Below, piece by piece: positions 25,026-32,692 of a stretch of 52,630 nucleotides of DNA (the stretch's first letter is position 1; every line of letters begins with the position of its first letter). The stretch is from Bacteroidota bacterium (GTDB taxonomy: Bacteria; Bacteroidota; Bacteroidia; Bacteroidales; WCHB1-69), in the NCBI GenBank assembly GCA_019135895.1, contig JAGVVH010000461.1:1-52630 (forward strand), written 5' to 3'. Under the pieces are notes generated by a model. The model had not been told where the DNA came from. It worked only from the letters and a program-made list of their open reading frames with translations, and searched no databases. The position numbers and the translations under genes were made by a program.

Positions 25026-25099
25026 TGACCCCGATAGGATTCAAACCTATAACCTTTTGATCCGTAGTCAAATACTCTATTCAGTTGAGCTACGGGGCC
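25026..25099 (-). tRNA. tRNA-Arg (ACG)
   Basis: The minus strand folds as a cloverleaf. Acceptor GGCCCCG pairs with CGGGGTC (one G-U), the D arm is AGCTCAACTGAATAGAGT, the anticodon arm TTTGACTACGGATCAAA carries ACG, and the T loop is GGTTTGAATCC. The discriminator base is A; CCA is not encoded. Confidence 0.96.
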
Positions 25100-25116
25100 A
25101 TTCTTTATTCGGGATG

Positions 25117-25124
25117 CAAAAATA
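25117..25124 (-). promoter_or_regulatory. Bacteroidota -7 box for tRNA-Arg
   Basis: TATTTTTG on the minus strand, 17 bases before the tRNA 5' end. Confidence 0.7.
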
Positions 25125-25195
25125 CAAAAAAAATAAATTTATGACTATCAATATGTTTTTTTTTCAAAAAAGAATTCAGAATCAAAAAAAAATCA

Positions 25196-25203
25196 TATTT
25201 TTG
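25196..25203 (+). promoter_or_regulatory. Bacteroidota -7 box for rpsP
   Basis: TATTTTTG, 38 bases before the ATG at 25242. It is divergent from the tRNA-Arg promoter, 71 bases away. Confidence 0.7.
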
Positions 25204-25241
25204 CACCCCTTAAATATATAACATATTAATATAATAAAATT

Positions 25242-25844
25242 ATGGCAACAAGAATCAGATTACAAAGATTTGGTAAGAAAAATCAAGCTTTTTACCATCT
25301 TGTAATTGCGGATGGTCGAGCACCACGTGACGGACGATTTATTGAACAAATTGGCACTTACAACCCCTTGACCCACCCTGCAACAGTAAACATTAATTTT
25401 GACCGTGCATTATATTGGGTAGAGGCAGGTGCTTCTCCTTCTGATACTGCCCGTTCGATTCTCAAACACGAAGGTATTTATCTGATGAAACATCTCAGGG
25501 GCGGAATTGCAAAAGGTGCCCTTACCCAGTTAGATGCTGATCGTAAATTTGATGCATGGAAACAAGAAAAAGATTCAAAACTTGGCAATCTTAAACGTGA
25601 AATTTCAGAAAAACAACGTGCCGAATTGAAAAAACGGCTTGATGCTGAAACCAAAGTAAAAGAAGCAACTTCTGCAAAAGTAGCTGCTAAATATGCCAAG
25701 GAAGCTGCTGCTGAAGCTGCAGCTACTGAAGAAACAATAGTAGAAGAAGTTGCGGAAGTATCAGAAAATCCTGCTGAAGTTGTTGATGAAACTCCATCAA
25801 CTGAAGAATCGGCTGCTGAAGTAACAGAAAATCCTGCTGAATAA
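25242..25844 (+). CDS. rpsP: 30S ribosomal protein S16 with long acidic tail
   Basis: The first 80 residues are a complete S16 domain (TRIRLQRFGKKNQAFYHLVI, ADGRAPRDGRFIEQIGTYNP), which binds 16S rRNA in the body of the small subunit. The protein continues to 200 residues: a lysine-rich helix (about 85-150) and then an Ala/Glu tail with ENPAE twice. Bacteroidota S16 proteins often carry such extensions, which are absent from E. coli S16 (about 82 residues). The tail is likely disordered and lies outside the core fold. It heads an rpsP-rimM-trmN6 series. Confidence 0.97.
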   Translation: MATRIRLQRFGKKNQAFYHLVIADGRAPRDGRFIEQIGTYNPLTHPATVNINFDRALYWVEAGASPSDTARSILKHEGIYLMKHLRGGIAKGALTQLDADRKFDAWKQEKDSKLGNLKREISEKQRAELKKRLDAETKVKEATSAKVAAKYAKEAAAEAAATEETIVEEVAEVSENPAEVVDETPSTEESAAEVTENPAE

Positions 25845-25867
25845 CCTCTTTTTGAGCTTTACCATTT

Positions 25868-25907
25868 AAGTCGTAAGTTGATTGAATAATCATTTACGGC
25901 TTTTTTT
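25868..25907 (+). terminator. Terminator or attenuator between rpsP and rimM
   Basis: Stem aagtcgtaa (25868-25876) pairs with ttacggctt (25894-25902) with one G-U; the inner bases tgatt/aatca extend it. A run of T to 25907 follows, 13 bases before rimM. Confidence 0.75.
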
Positions 25908-25919
25908 AATATTTTTAGT

Positions 25920-26444
25920 ATGATGAAAGATTTTTTTTATTTGGGGTTAATAACCAAACCATTTGGGTTTAAAGGTCAGCTTTTTGTCTATCTCGATACC
26001 GACGAACCTGAAAAATATATGAATTTAAAATCTGTTTTTATCAATTATGACAATGAGATGATTCCCTACATGATTGATGAACTTCAATACAAAGGAAACA
26101 ATTTGGCAATAGTTAAATTTAGTGATATCTCGGCCGAAGAATCAAAAACTTTGATAAAGTCTGAACTCTACTTGCCGGTCTCTATGTTGCCACCCCTTAC
26201 CGGAAATAAATTCTATTTTCACGAAGTAATTGGATATACGATAATTGACAAAGAAAAAGGAAATATAGGAATTTGTCAAAGCTTTATAGACGTTAGCCGT
26301 CAGCCAATCATGCAGATTAACTTAAATGAAAAAGAAATTCTAATCCCCGTTGTGGATGAATTCTTTAAAGAGATAGATCGAGAAAAGAAGATAATATATA
26401 TTGAGGCTCCCGAAGGGCTTATTGACATATATCTGGAAAATTAA
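25920..26444 (+). CDS. rimM: 16S rRNA processing protein RimM
   Basis: This 174-residue protein has the two RimM domains: an N-terminal beta-barrel (about 4-80, with LGLITKPFGFKGQLFVYLDTD and SAEESKTLIKSELYLP) and a C-terminal PRC-barrel (about 95-170, with FYFHEVIGYTIIDKEKG, EILIPVVDEFFKEID and IYIEAPEGLIDIYL). RimM binds S19 and assists maturation of the 30S head. It begins with two Met codons (25920 and 25923). In many bacteria rpsP-rimM is followed by trmD and rplS; here trmN6 follows instead. Confidence 0.95.
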   Translation: MMKDFFYLGLITKPFGFKGQLFVYLDTDEPEKYMNLKSVFINYDNEMIPYMIDELQYKGNNLAIVKFSDISAEESKTLIKSELYLPVSMLPPLTGNKFYFHEVIGYTIIDKEKGNIGICQSFIDVSRQPIMQINLNEKEILIPVVDEFFKEIDREKKIIYIEAPEGLIDIYLEN

Positions 26445-26471
26445 TTTCTTTGAAAAATAATTCTCTGCTTT

Positions 26472-27209
26472 ATGTCGGTGTTTGATTTCAAATATTTTTC
26501 ACTTTCTCACTCAAAAAGCACTATAAAAATTGGAACTGACAGTGTATTATTGGCCTCAGTTGTTCCGGTTGGTCAAATTTCTTCGCTATTAGATATTGGA
26601 TGCGGTTGTGGAGTCATTTCTTTCTGTCTGGCCCACAAAATGGCTTTATCTGATAAAATGACCAAACAACAAATTACGGGAATTGATATTGATAAGAATT
26701 CTGTCGAAGAAGCTCAGAATAATCTATTTAATTTTCCAAAAAAGCAAAATCAATATATTGATTTTCAATTAATAAAACTACAGGAATTTTCACAAAACAG
26801 TTTCAGTAAATTTGACCTGATTGTGTCAAATCCGCCCTATTTTACCAATTCTCTAAAACCCACTCATATAGAAAGAAGTAAAGGGAGACATCGCGATAAT
26901 AATCTTTCTTTCAACGACTTAATTGAAGGAGTTTGCCATTTATTAAAAGAAGAGGGCCTTTTCTATTTGATTCTGCCCCCGACAGAACAAGAGGAATTCA
27001 ACCATCTCATTTCCGGTAAGTTATTTCTCAATTCAAGCATGAATATTTATCCTAATCCCAAAAAAGGTATTAATCGAATTATTTCAAGCTATTCTTTAAA
27101 AAAACCGGACCAAATAGTGCATTCTAAATTAACCATACGAGATGAAAATAATAATTTTTCGGAAGAATATAAAAAATTGACTTCTGAATTCTATTTGAAA
27201 CTCAAATAA
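26472..27209 (+). CDS. trmN6: tRNA1(Val) A37 N6-methyltransferase-like protein
   Basis: This 245-residue class I methyltransferase has the TrmN6/YfiC pattern. It opens with FDFKYFSLSHSKSTIKIGTDSVLLAS; motif I is LLDIGCGCGVISFCLA; the acidic residue is in TGIDIDKNSVEEA; and the catalytic SNPPYF marks an N6-adenine or related N-methyltransferase. A segment ERSKGRHRDNNLSFNDLI also recurs in this family. TrmN6 methylates A37 of tRNA1(Val). It starts 27 bases after rimM, consistent with one translation-related operon. Confidence 0.9.
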   Translation: MSVFDFKYFSLSHSKSTIKIGTDSVLLASVVPVGQISSLLDIGCGCGVISFCLAHKMALSDKMTKQQITGIDIDKNSVEEAQNNLFNFPKKQNQYIDFQLIKLQEFSQNSFSKFDLIVSNPPYFTNSLKPTHIERSKGRHRDNNLSFNDLIEGVCHLLKEEGLFYLILPPTEQEEFNHLISGKLFLNSSMNIYPNPKKGINRIISSYSLKKPDQIVHSKLTIRDENNNFSEEYKKLTSEFYLKLK

Positions 27210-27212
27210 TTG

Positions 27213-27220
27213 TATTTTTG
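27213..27220 (+). promoter_or_regulatory. Bacteroidota -7 box for the gene at 27246
   Basis: TATTTTTG, 25 bases before the ATG at 27246. Confidence 0.55.
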
Positions 27221-27245
27221 TTTTTCTGAATGAACCGAATATTTG

Positions 27246-27635
27246 ATGAAAAAAGTCCTACTTATCTTATCAATCTGTACTTTAATCCTTCTGGGAAATC
27301 AATTAAACTCTATCCAACAAATTCATCACGGCATATTTCTTTTAAAATTTTACTCTGAAGGAAATCACACTTTACATAGTGACTCGGATGAACATCAACA
27401 ATACATGTTTAAAGAAACGGAAATACCTTCCAATGCTTCAAATCGTCAAATAGTTCTTTATCAAATTATTTCAAATTTCCGGGAAATTATCAATCCTCTT
27501 TCTTTCAGAGAGTTCTTTATCACAAGAGTCTATAAAAATCAATTCTTATTAGCTGATTTAGTCCATAATTATTGCCTGTCACGAAAACTTGAATTTGAAT
27601 TTTACACAGTCGGCACAGGCAAACTTAGATTTTGA
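27246..27635 (+). CDS. Hypothetical secreted or anchored small protein
   Basis: ATG at 27246 gives 129 residues; an adjoining in-frame TTG at 27243 is less likely. The N-terminus is basic then hydrophobic (MKKVLLILSICTLILLGN), a signal peptide or anchor without a lipobox. The rest is polar with HSDSDEHQQY and SFREFFITRVYKNQF. I do not recognise a family, and no catalytic pattern is obvious. It has its own promoter motif and lies between trmN6 and a two-span membrane protein, neither of which suggests a role. Confidence 0.6.
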   Translation: MKKVLLILSICTLILLGNQLNSIQQIHHGIFLLKFYSEGNHTLHSDSDEHQQYMFKETEIPSNASNRQIVLYQIISNFREIINPLSFREFFITRVYKNQFLLADLVHNYCLSRKLEFEFYTVGTGKLRF

Positions 27636-27743
27636 TTTGTTTGTTTTTATTTACCAATTTTCTTTTCAATTATTGCAGTAGAAATATCATTAATACTGCG
27701 CATTATTATCGTAATACAAATATTAAAACAAATTAAATCAATT

Positions 27744-28280
27744 ATGGAAACTTTTATAACAATAGAAGAAAAAATAAAAAATATGCAGGATGAAAAAATT
27801 ATTCCTGTAAAATCAAATAAAGTAATCGGATATATTTATATGGCACTAGGAGTTGTGCTCTTTGTTCTTGGAATAACCGGAATTATTGAAACGACAATTC
27901 TAAATAATACTTTGATGGTGATTGGTATCCTTTTATTATTATTCGCCATCTTCAAAATTATTAAAACAAATAAATCAATATACAGTCACTTTATATATGA
28001 ACCTACCGGAAAAAAATTAAAAAAATTCAGCATCTACTTAGATTTAGCTGATATGAATAAATTAGAAAAATGTATTGAGTCAAAAAACTATTCTGATTTT
28101 AAAAATATCAAGAAAGAGATGAATTCTCCTCATCTTCTGGTTTTAATGGGGACTGATGACGGGGCGATTTTTCTAATTCAACCCTTTGAATATATTCCAT
28201 ACAATTATCATCCAACTGCTAATGTGACTGTATTGCATGATAAGGATGCACAAATTATGCTTGATTTTGTAAAATCCTAA
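27744..28280 (+). CDS. Hypothetical two-span membrane protein
   Basis: This 178-residue protein has a short cytoplasmic start (METFITIEEKIKNMQDEKII), two adjacent hydrophobic spans at about 27-47 and 52-72 joined by a tight turn, and a soluble C-terminal domain of about 100 residues with alternating strands (HLLVLMGTDDGAIFLIQPFEY, ANVTVLHDKDAQIMLDFVK). No known family is recognised. The topology places the soluble domain on the cytoplasmic side if positive-inside charges (KIIKTNK) hold. Confidence 0.65.
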   Translation: METFITIEEKIKNMQDEKIIPVKSNKVIGYIYMALGVVLFVLGITGIIETTILNNTLMVIGILLLLFAIFKIIKTNKSIYSHFIYEPTGKKLKKFSIYLDLADMNKLEKCIESKNYSDFKNIKKEMNSPHLLVLMGTDDGAIFLIQPFEYIPYNYHPTANVTVLHDKDAQIMLDFVKS

Positions 28281-28381
28281 ACTATTTTCATCAATTTATG
28301 AAGAAATTGGCGTGTAATCTTAATATTTATTAAATCACAAATTTATATATTTAATAGTATATTTATAGCCAAAAAATATTG

Positions 28382-28389
28382 TATTTTTG
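28382..28389 (+). promoter_or_regulatory. Bacteroidota -7 box for the WG-repeat gene
   Basis: TATTTTTG, 19 bases before the ATG at 28409. It lies between an in-frame TTG at 28379 and an ATG at 28391, which makes both unlikely starts. Confidence 0.65.
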
Positions 28390-28408
28390 CATGCCAATTT
28401 TAAAAAAA

Positions 28409-29686
28409 ATGAAATTTAAACTGTTTATTGTCAGCATTTTAATCATCATAAACTTTCAGTGCATTAATAAAAAGAAGGATTTATATAATTCTGATGAAAG
28501 TATAATTCCTGTTTGTTATAACAATCAATGGGGTTTTATTAAACAAGACGGGGACTATCTTGTATATCCAAAATTTCAAGAAGTAATGACTTTTACTGAA
28601 GGAGTTTCAGCCGTCTGTCTTAATGAAAAATGGGGTTATATTGACTCTACGGGGAACCATATCATCCGCCCCGTTTATGATGAAGTTACAATTTTTTCCG
28701 AAGGGAAGGCTTTTGTTAGGGGTGATTCCGGAGAATTTCTTTGTATCAACAAAAAACAAGATACACTTTTTACACTCTACGATGCTAAAATTTGCAATGT
28801 TTTCTCTAATGGTTATGCAAAAGTTACCTTTCAGGAAGGAATCCGCTATGTTGATAAAAGTGGAAAAATTACTAATATAAAAACACCTGCTTTTTCCAAA
28901 AATGTTAAACCTCAACCTAAAGGTCTTTCTTTATCAAAGGATAAATCTGGCAAATACGGATATATCAATGAAAAAGGAAAATATATCATTGATCCTGTAT
29001 ATGAAGCAGCCGGAAATTTTATGGGTGATTTAGCTTATGTTAAATTAAACGGGAAAATCGGTTTTATTAACCGCAAAGGTGATTTATTAGTGGAGCCTCG
29101 TTATGAAGCCTCCTATGACGATTGCAAGTCAGTGACCAGCTTAATGAAAGACACTTTACACCTTGGAGTATTTGTAGATAATTTTCTTTCAAATACGGTT
29201 GACGGAAAATTTAAAGGTTTTTCATCCAATAGAACACTAGAGAATTTTTTGCAAAATGACATATACCGTAAAGAAGGATCAGCTTTGATTTTAAAGAGCA
29301 ATACTCAACTGACAGAATATGCTAAACTTATCATGACTCAATACAATTTCAGTGATAATGTATCTGCTTTGAATAAAAAAATAGAATTTAACTATGAAGA
29401 TGGCTTTAATAATACTCGAGATACTTTAAATGTTGATTATAATAGTCCGAAAAATGTATATCTTAAAGGTATTGAGTATATGCTAAAAATTGAGCCGGAT
29501 TATGCTGACCAAATAAACAGAATTGTCAAAGAATTTAAATTAAAATTGGCAGAAATCTTAACTGTCTCTGCTTCCAGAAACAATAATGAATATGTAATAA
29601 ACGGACAAAAAATGAAAGTTTCTATATCGGTTCCCTCCCTAAATGAGGAAAATATCATTCTTATCAAGGTGGACTTTTTTTACTAG
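28409..29686 (+). CDS. WG-repeat protein, probable lipoprotein
   Basis: I choose ATG 28409 because the -7 box at 28382-28389 would place transcription start near or after the earlier ATG at 28391. The 425-residue product has a short signal sequence ending INFQC; the residue before Cys is Gln, so lipidation at Cys18 is only possible. WG repeats follow: NQWGFIKQDGDYLVYPKFQEV, EKWGYIDSTGNHIIRPVYDEV, GKYGYINEKGKYIIDPVYEA and GKIGFINRKGDLLVEPRYEA. These repeats form beta-structured modules of unknown function in envelope proteins. The C-terminal third is unrelated helical sequence. ackA begins 45 bases later. Confidence 0.85.
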   Translation: MKFKLFIVSILIIINFQCINKKKDLYNSDESIIPVCYNNQWGFIKQDGDYLVYPKFQEVMTFTEGVSAVCLNEKWGYIDSTGNHIIRPVYDEVTIFSEGKAFVRGDSGEFLCINKKQDTLFTLYDAKICNVFSNGYAKVTFQEGIRYVDKSGKITNIKTPAFSKNVKPQPKGLSLSKDKSGKYGYINEKGKYIIDPVYEAAGNFMGDLAYVKLNGKIGFINRKGDLLVEPRYEASYDDCKSVTSLMKDTLHLGVFVDNFLSNTVDGKFKGFSSNRTLENFLQNDIYRKEGSALILKSNTQLTEYAKLIMTQYNFSDNVSALNKKIEFNYEDGFNNTRDTLNVDYNSPKNVYLKGIEYMLKIEPDYADQINRIVKEFKLKLAEILTVSASRNNNEYVINGQKMKVSISVPSLNEENIILIKVDFFY

Positions 29687-29731
29687 CGAAATAACAATCT
29701 ATTTTAAATTACATTATATAAATATCTTATT

Positions 29732-30931
29732 ATGAAAATATTAGTTTTGAATTGTGGAAGTTCTTCCATCAAGTATCAGTTGATTAACATGAACGATCAT
29801 TCTGAATTGCTGGCAAAAGGTCTTGTTGAGCGTATCGGATTGGCGATGGGAGAATTTACACATAAGGCTGAGGGTAAAGAAAAGTATTATGAACAAACTC
29901 CTATTAAAGACCATGAAATTGGAATTAATTTGGTACTAAAAGCTTTAACAGACTCTGAACACGGAGTTATCAAATCTTTGGATGAAATTGCTGCGGTTGG
30001 TCATCGGGTTGCTCATGGCGGAGAATTTTTTAAATCAAGCAGTATCGTCACAGCAAAAGAAAGAGAAGAAATTCAGAAACTTTGTGAACTTGCTCCATTG
30101 CACAATCCCGCAAATCTCCTTGGAATTGATGTTGTATCTAAATTAATGCCTGATGTGCCTCAAGTTGCTGTTTTTGACACTTCTTTTCACCAGACAATGC
30201 CTTCCGAAGCTTATCTTTATGCAATTCCATACAAATACTATGTTGATAATAAAATCCGTCGTTACGGTTTTCATGGAACCAGCCATAAGTTTGTTGCTCA
30301 AAAGGCAGCTCAAATGCTTGGCAAAAATATCGAAGATTTGAAAATAATCGTTTGCCACTTGGGTAATGGAGCTTCCATATGCGCTGTGAAAAATGGAAAA
30401 TCAGTCGATACTTCCATGGGCTTTACACCGGTTGAAGGGCTGATTATGGGCACTCGATGTGGCGACCTTGACTTAGGCGCATTACTCTATATTGCTGAAA
30501 AAGAAAGCCTTGACTTTAAAGAAATGAATGCCCTTATTAATAAAAAATCAGGTTTGGCCGGACTGACCGGAGGGACTACCGATATGCGTGATATCATTAA
30601 AGGTAAAAATGAAGGTGATGCTCTCAAAACTAATGCTTTTAACTGCTTTGCATACCGGGTAAAAAAATATATCGGAGCTTATGTGGCAGCAATGAATGGC
30701 GTTGACCTTATTATCATGACAGGCGGAATCGGAGAAAATGCTTATGCTGTTCGTGAAGCTATTCTGAGTGATCTTTCTTTCTTTGGAGTTGATTTTGATG
30801 CCGAAGCAAATAAAAAATATATAGGAAGTGATGGTATTATTTCCTCACAAGAAAGTAAAGCCACTGCAATGGTTATCACGACTAACGAAGAACTTGTTAT
30901 TGCAAGAGATACCTACAATTTGGTAAAATAG
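29732..30931 (+). CDS. ackA: Acetate kinase
   Basis: This 399-residue protein is AckA, which interconverts acetyl phosphate plus ADP and acetate plus ATP. N-terminal LVLNCGSSSIKYQL binds phosphate; HRVAHGGE near residue 91 carries the substrate-binding Arg; FDTSFHQTMP and HGTSHKFVA hold catalytic residues; GHLGNGAS-like HLGNGASICAVKNGKS and GGIGENA bind nucleotide. Length is canonical. In fermenting Bacteroidota it yields ATP from acetyl-CoA with phosphotransacetylase, but pta is not adjacent here. It converges on the SAM hydroxide adenosyltransferase gene with 35 bases between and no strong terminator visible. Confidence 0.97.
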   Translation: MKILVLNCGSSSIKYQLINMNDHSELLAKGLVERIGLAMGEFTHKAEGKEKYYEQTPIKDHEIGINLVLKALTDSEHGVIKSLDEIAAVGHRVAHGGEFFKSSSIVTAKEREEIQKLCELAPLHNPANLLGIDVVSKLMPDVPQVAVFDTSFHQTMPSEAYLYAIPYKYYVDNKIRRYGFHGTSHKFVAQKAAQMLGKNIEDLKIIVCHLGNGASICAVKNGKSVDTSMGFTPVEGLIMGTRCGDLDLGALLYIAEKESLDFKEMNALINKKSGLAGLTGGTTDMRDIIKGKNEGDALKTNAFNCFAYRVKKYIGAYVAAMNGVDLIIMTGGIGENAYAVREAILSDLSFFGVDFDAEANKKYIGSDGIISSQESKATAMVITTNEELVIARDTYNLVK

Positions 30932-30966
30932 GTTGTTTTATTGGCGGAAGTTATTGAAAAATAACA

Positions 30967-31740
30967 CTAATCGAATTTAATTTCCACAGTATCTCCAACC
31001 ATCAAATTTCCTAAAACGGCAATGTTCCCCTGAAACATTGTTATTTCTAAATACCCTAACCTATTAAAAACGAAGAAAACCTCATCTTCTTCGGGGTTGT
31101 AAAATTCATGATAACGGGTGATTTTTAAATGTTTGCGATTTGAAATCATGGCTGTAAATTTTCTGTTGCGTCCGGCTTCCTTAAACATCGAAATTGGAAT
31201 ATCGGTCACTGCATTACAGCACGAATCTATATAGGAAATTTTCCCGGTAATAATTTTATTTTCAGGATTATAATCGGGCTCTACTTTTAGTTTTCTTTTA
31301 AACTGAGGATATTCAACAGTATGTGTAGCTAAATCGTTTTCAAAAAACCATTTTGCCATCTCCAATACTTTCTCGGTAAAAATATTCTGCTTCTCGTTAT
31401 CGGCATATTGAATTGCTTTATCATTACTATCACTTCCAAACATCAGAGAAAAAACACCGTTATCTTCTCCAAGAAAAAAATGACCACGATGTCCGGCTAA
31501 AACAGGCAAATTCTTTTCCGACAGAGATACATTGCTCAAAATAATGTGAAGAGTATTTTCAGGAAAAGAGGAAAAGGAACTTTTCATAATAAAAGCGGTT
31601 TGCTCCGTATTAAATAACTCAATAGAGTGGCTTATATCAAAAATTGAGATGTCCGGAATTAATGAACACAACCTGCCTTTAAACATTCCTACATAAGGGT
31701 CTTTCAATTTCCAATCGCTAATCAGAGTTATATTTTTCAT
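30967..31740 (-). CDS. SAM hydroxide adenosyltransferase (DUF62 family)
   Basis: This 257-residue protein belongs to the DUF62/SAM-chlorinase-fluorinase superfamily. The start ITLISDWKLKDPYVGMFKG, the Asp-rich IPDISIFDISHSIELFN, and VLAGHRGHFFLGEDNGVFSLMF match the family; the C-terminal domain has KISYIDSCCNAVTDIP. Most bacterial members hydrolyse SAM to adenosine and methionine using activated water; no halogenase-type halide pocket can be judged by eye. It has its own promoter 20 bases upstream and no obvious partners. Confidence 0.93.
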   Translation of the reverse strand: MKNITLISDWKLKDPYVGMFKGRLCSLIPDISIFDISHSIELFNTEQTAFIMKSSFSSFPENTLHIILSNVSLSEKNLPVLAGHRGHFFLGEDNGVFSLMFGSDSNDKAIQYADNEKQNIFTEKVLEMAKWFFENDLATHTVEYPQFKRKLKVEPDYNPENKIITGKISYIDSCCNAVTDIPISMFKEAGRNRKFTAMISNRKHLKITRYHEFYNPEEDEVFFVFNRLGYLEITMFQGNIAVLGNLMVGDTVEIKFD

Positions 31741-31760
31741 AATGCAAGATTTTTGATTTG

Positions 31761-31768
31761 CAAAAATA
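31761..31768 (-). promoter_or_regulatory. Bacteroidota -7 box for the DUF62 gene
   Basis: TATTTTTG on the minus strand, 20 bases before the start codon at 31740. Confidence 0.65.
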
Positions 31769-31930
31769 ATCTTTATTCAAAAGAAATATCTCAATTCCAT
31801 AGAACTTTTTTTAATATTGCTTCCGAATTAAAAAAAGGGAAAAAAATCATTAAAAAAATTGGCATCCTTTCGGAAACAAAAGGATCATTTTTTATATCAC
31901 CCTTATTTCATCATATTTCATTATTATTCG

Positions 31931-31938
31931 TATTTTTG
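31931..31938 (+). promoter_or_regulatory. Bacteroidota -7 box for the lipoprotein-aspS unit
   Basis: TATTTTTG, 35 bases before the ATG at 31974. Confidence 0.6.
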
Positions 31939-31973
31939 GCATTTGAATTTTAAATTGATTAGAATTGTTTAAA

Positions 31974-32681
31974 ATGAAGACAAAATATCACATACCGTTA
32001 TTCATATTAAGCGTAATTATTATTTTATCATCTTGTAATTCAGGAAAATATACAAAATCAGAAAAAATTGAGCAACGCATTGTATTTCAAAATTATACTG
32101 TTTCATATAATGCCGGAACTGATAAATTGAATGTAAAGGCTTCTTTCACAGTTAATAATCCCGGTGGAATTTCCCTCCAACTAAATAAGGGAAGTGAAAT
32201 TCTTTTTAACGGAAAATCATTAGACGGCGACTATTTTGATGATGAGGGATATATTTACCATGATGAATTGGATGGGAAATTACCTTCGGAACTTTTATTT
32301 CAATACCGAAACAACGACGACAATATTTTCGATAATCGACTCAAGATAAATAAATTTGAAATAAAAAATCAGGAACAACTTGTCATAAGCAAAAATGTTG
32401 GGGCAATGCTTTACTATAAGGGAGCTAAATTTTCAGATGACGAAATACTCTTATGTACAATAATAAAAGGAGAAAAACAAATCACAGCTCTTGAACCCGG
32501 AATTCGTTCAAGTGAAAAAGTGGAGTTAACCCCTGAATTACTTATAAATGTTCCAGTTGGAACTTATGAATGTTATTTTACCCGAACTCTGACCTCATCA
32601 GAGGTTAAGTCAATGGATAGAGGTGGTTGGTATATGAGTGAATACATTTCAAAGAAAATAAAAATTATCATTACTAAATAA
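31974..32681 (+). CDS. Hypothetical lipoprotein
   Basis: ATG at 31974 gives 235 residues; an in-frame TTG at 31965 is not needed. The signal peptide ends with a clear lipobox (ILSSC), making Cys21 the lipid-modified residue, so the protein is anchored in an envelope membrane. The mature part is rich in beta strands (YNAGTDKLNVKASFTVNN, GGISLQLNKGSEILFNGKSL) and resembles an Ig-like or beta-sandwich layout, but I recognise no family. aspS begins 11 bases after the stop, so this gene likely leads the aspS transcript. Confidence 0.8.
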   Translation: MKTKYHIPLFILSVIIILSSCNSGKYTKSEKIEQRIVFQNYTVSYNAGTDKLNVKASFTVNNPGGISLQLNKGSEILFNGKSLDGDYFDDEGYIYHDELDGKLPSELLFQYRNNDDNIFDNRLKINKFEIKNQEQLVISKNVGAMLYYKGAKFSDDEILLCTIIKGEKQITALEPGIRSSEKVELTPELLINVPVGTYECYFTRTLTSSEVKSMDRGGWYMSEYISKKIKIIITK

Positions 32682-32692
32682 AAATAAGATAG

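Noticed and set aside
31863..31891. Hairpin atccttt/aaaggat followed by T residues
   Set aside because: The stem has only seven pairs and no gene ends upstream on the plus strand, so it is not called as a terminator.
31753..31953. 66-codon plus-strand frame between the DUF62 gene and the lipoprotein
   Set aside because: It runs through low-complexity poly-A/T sequence and across both promoters; the composition is non-coding.
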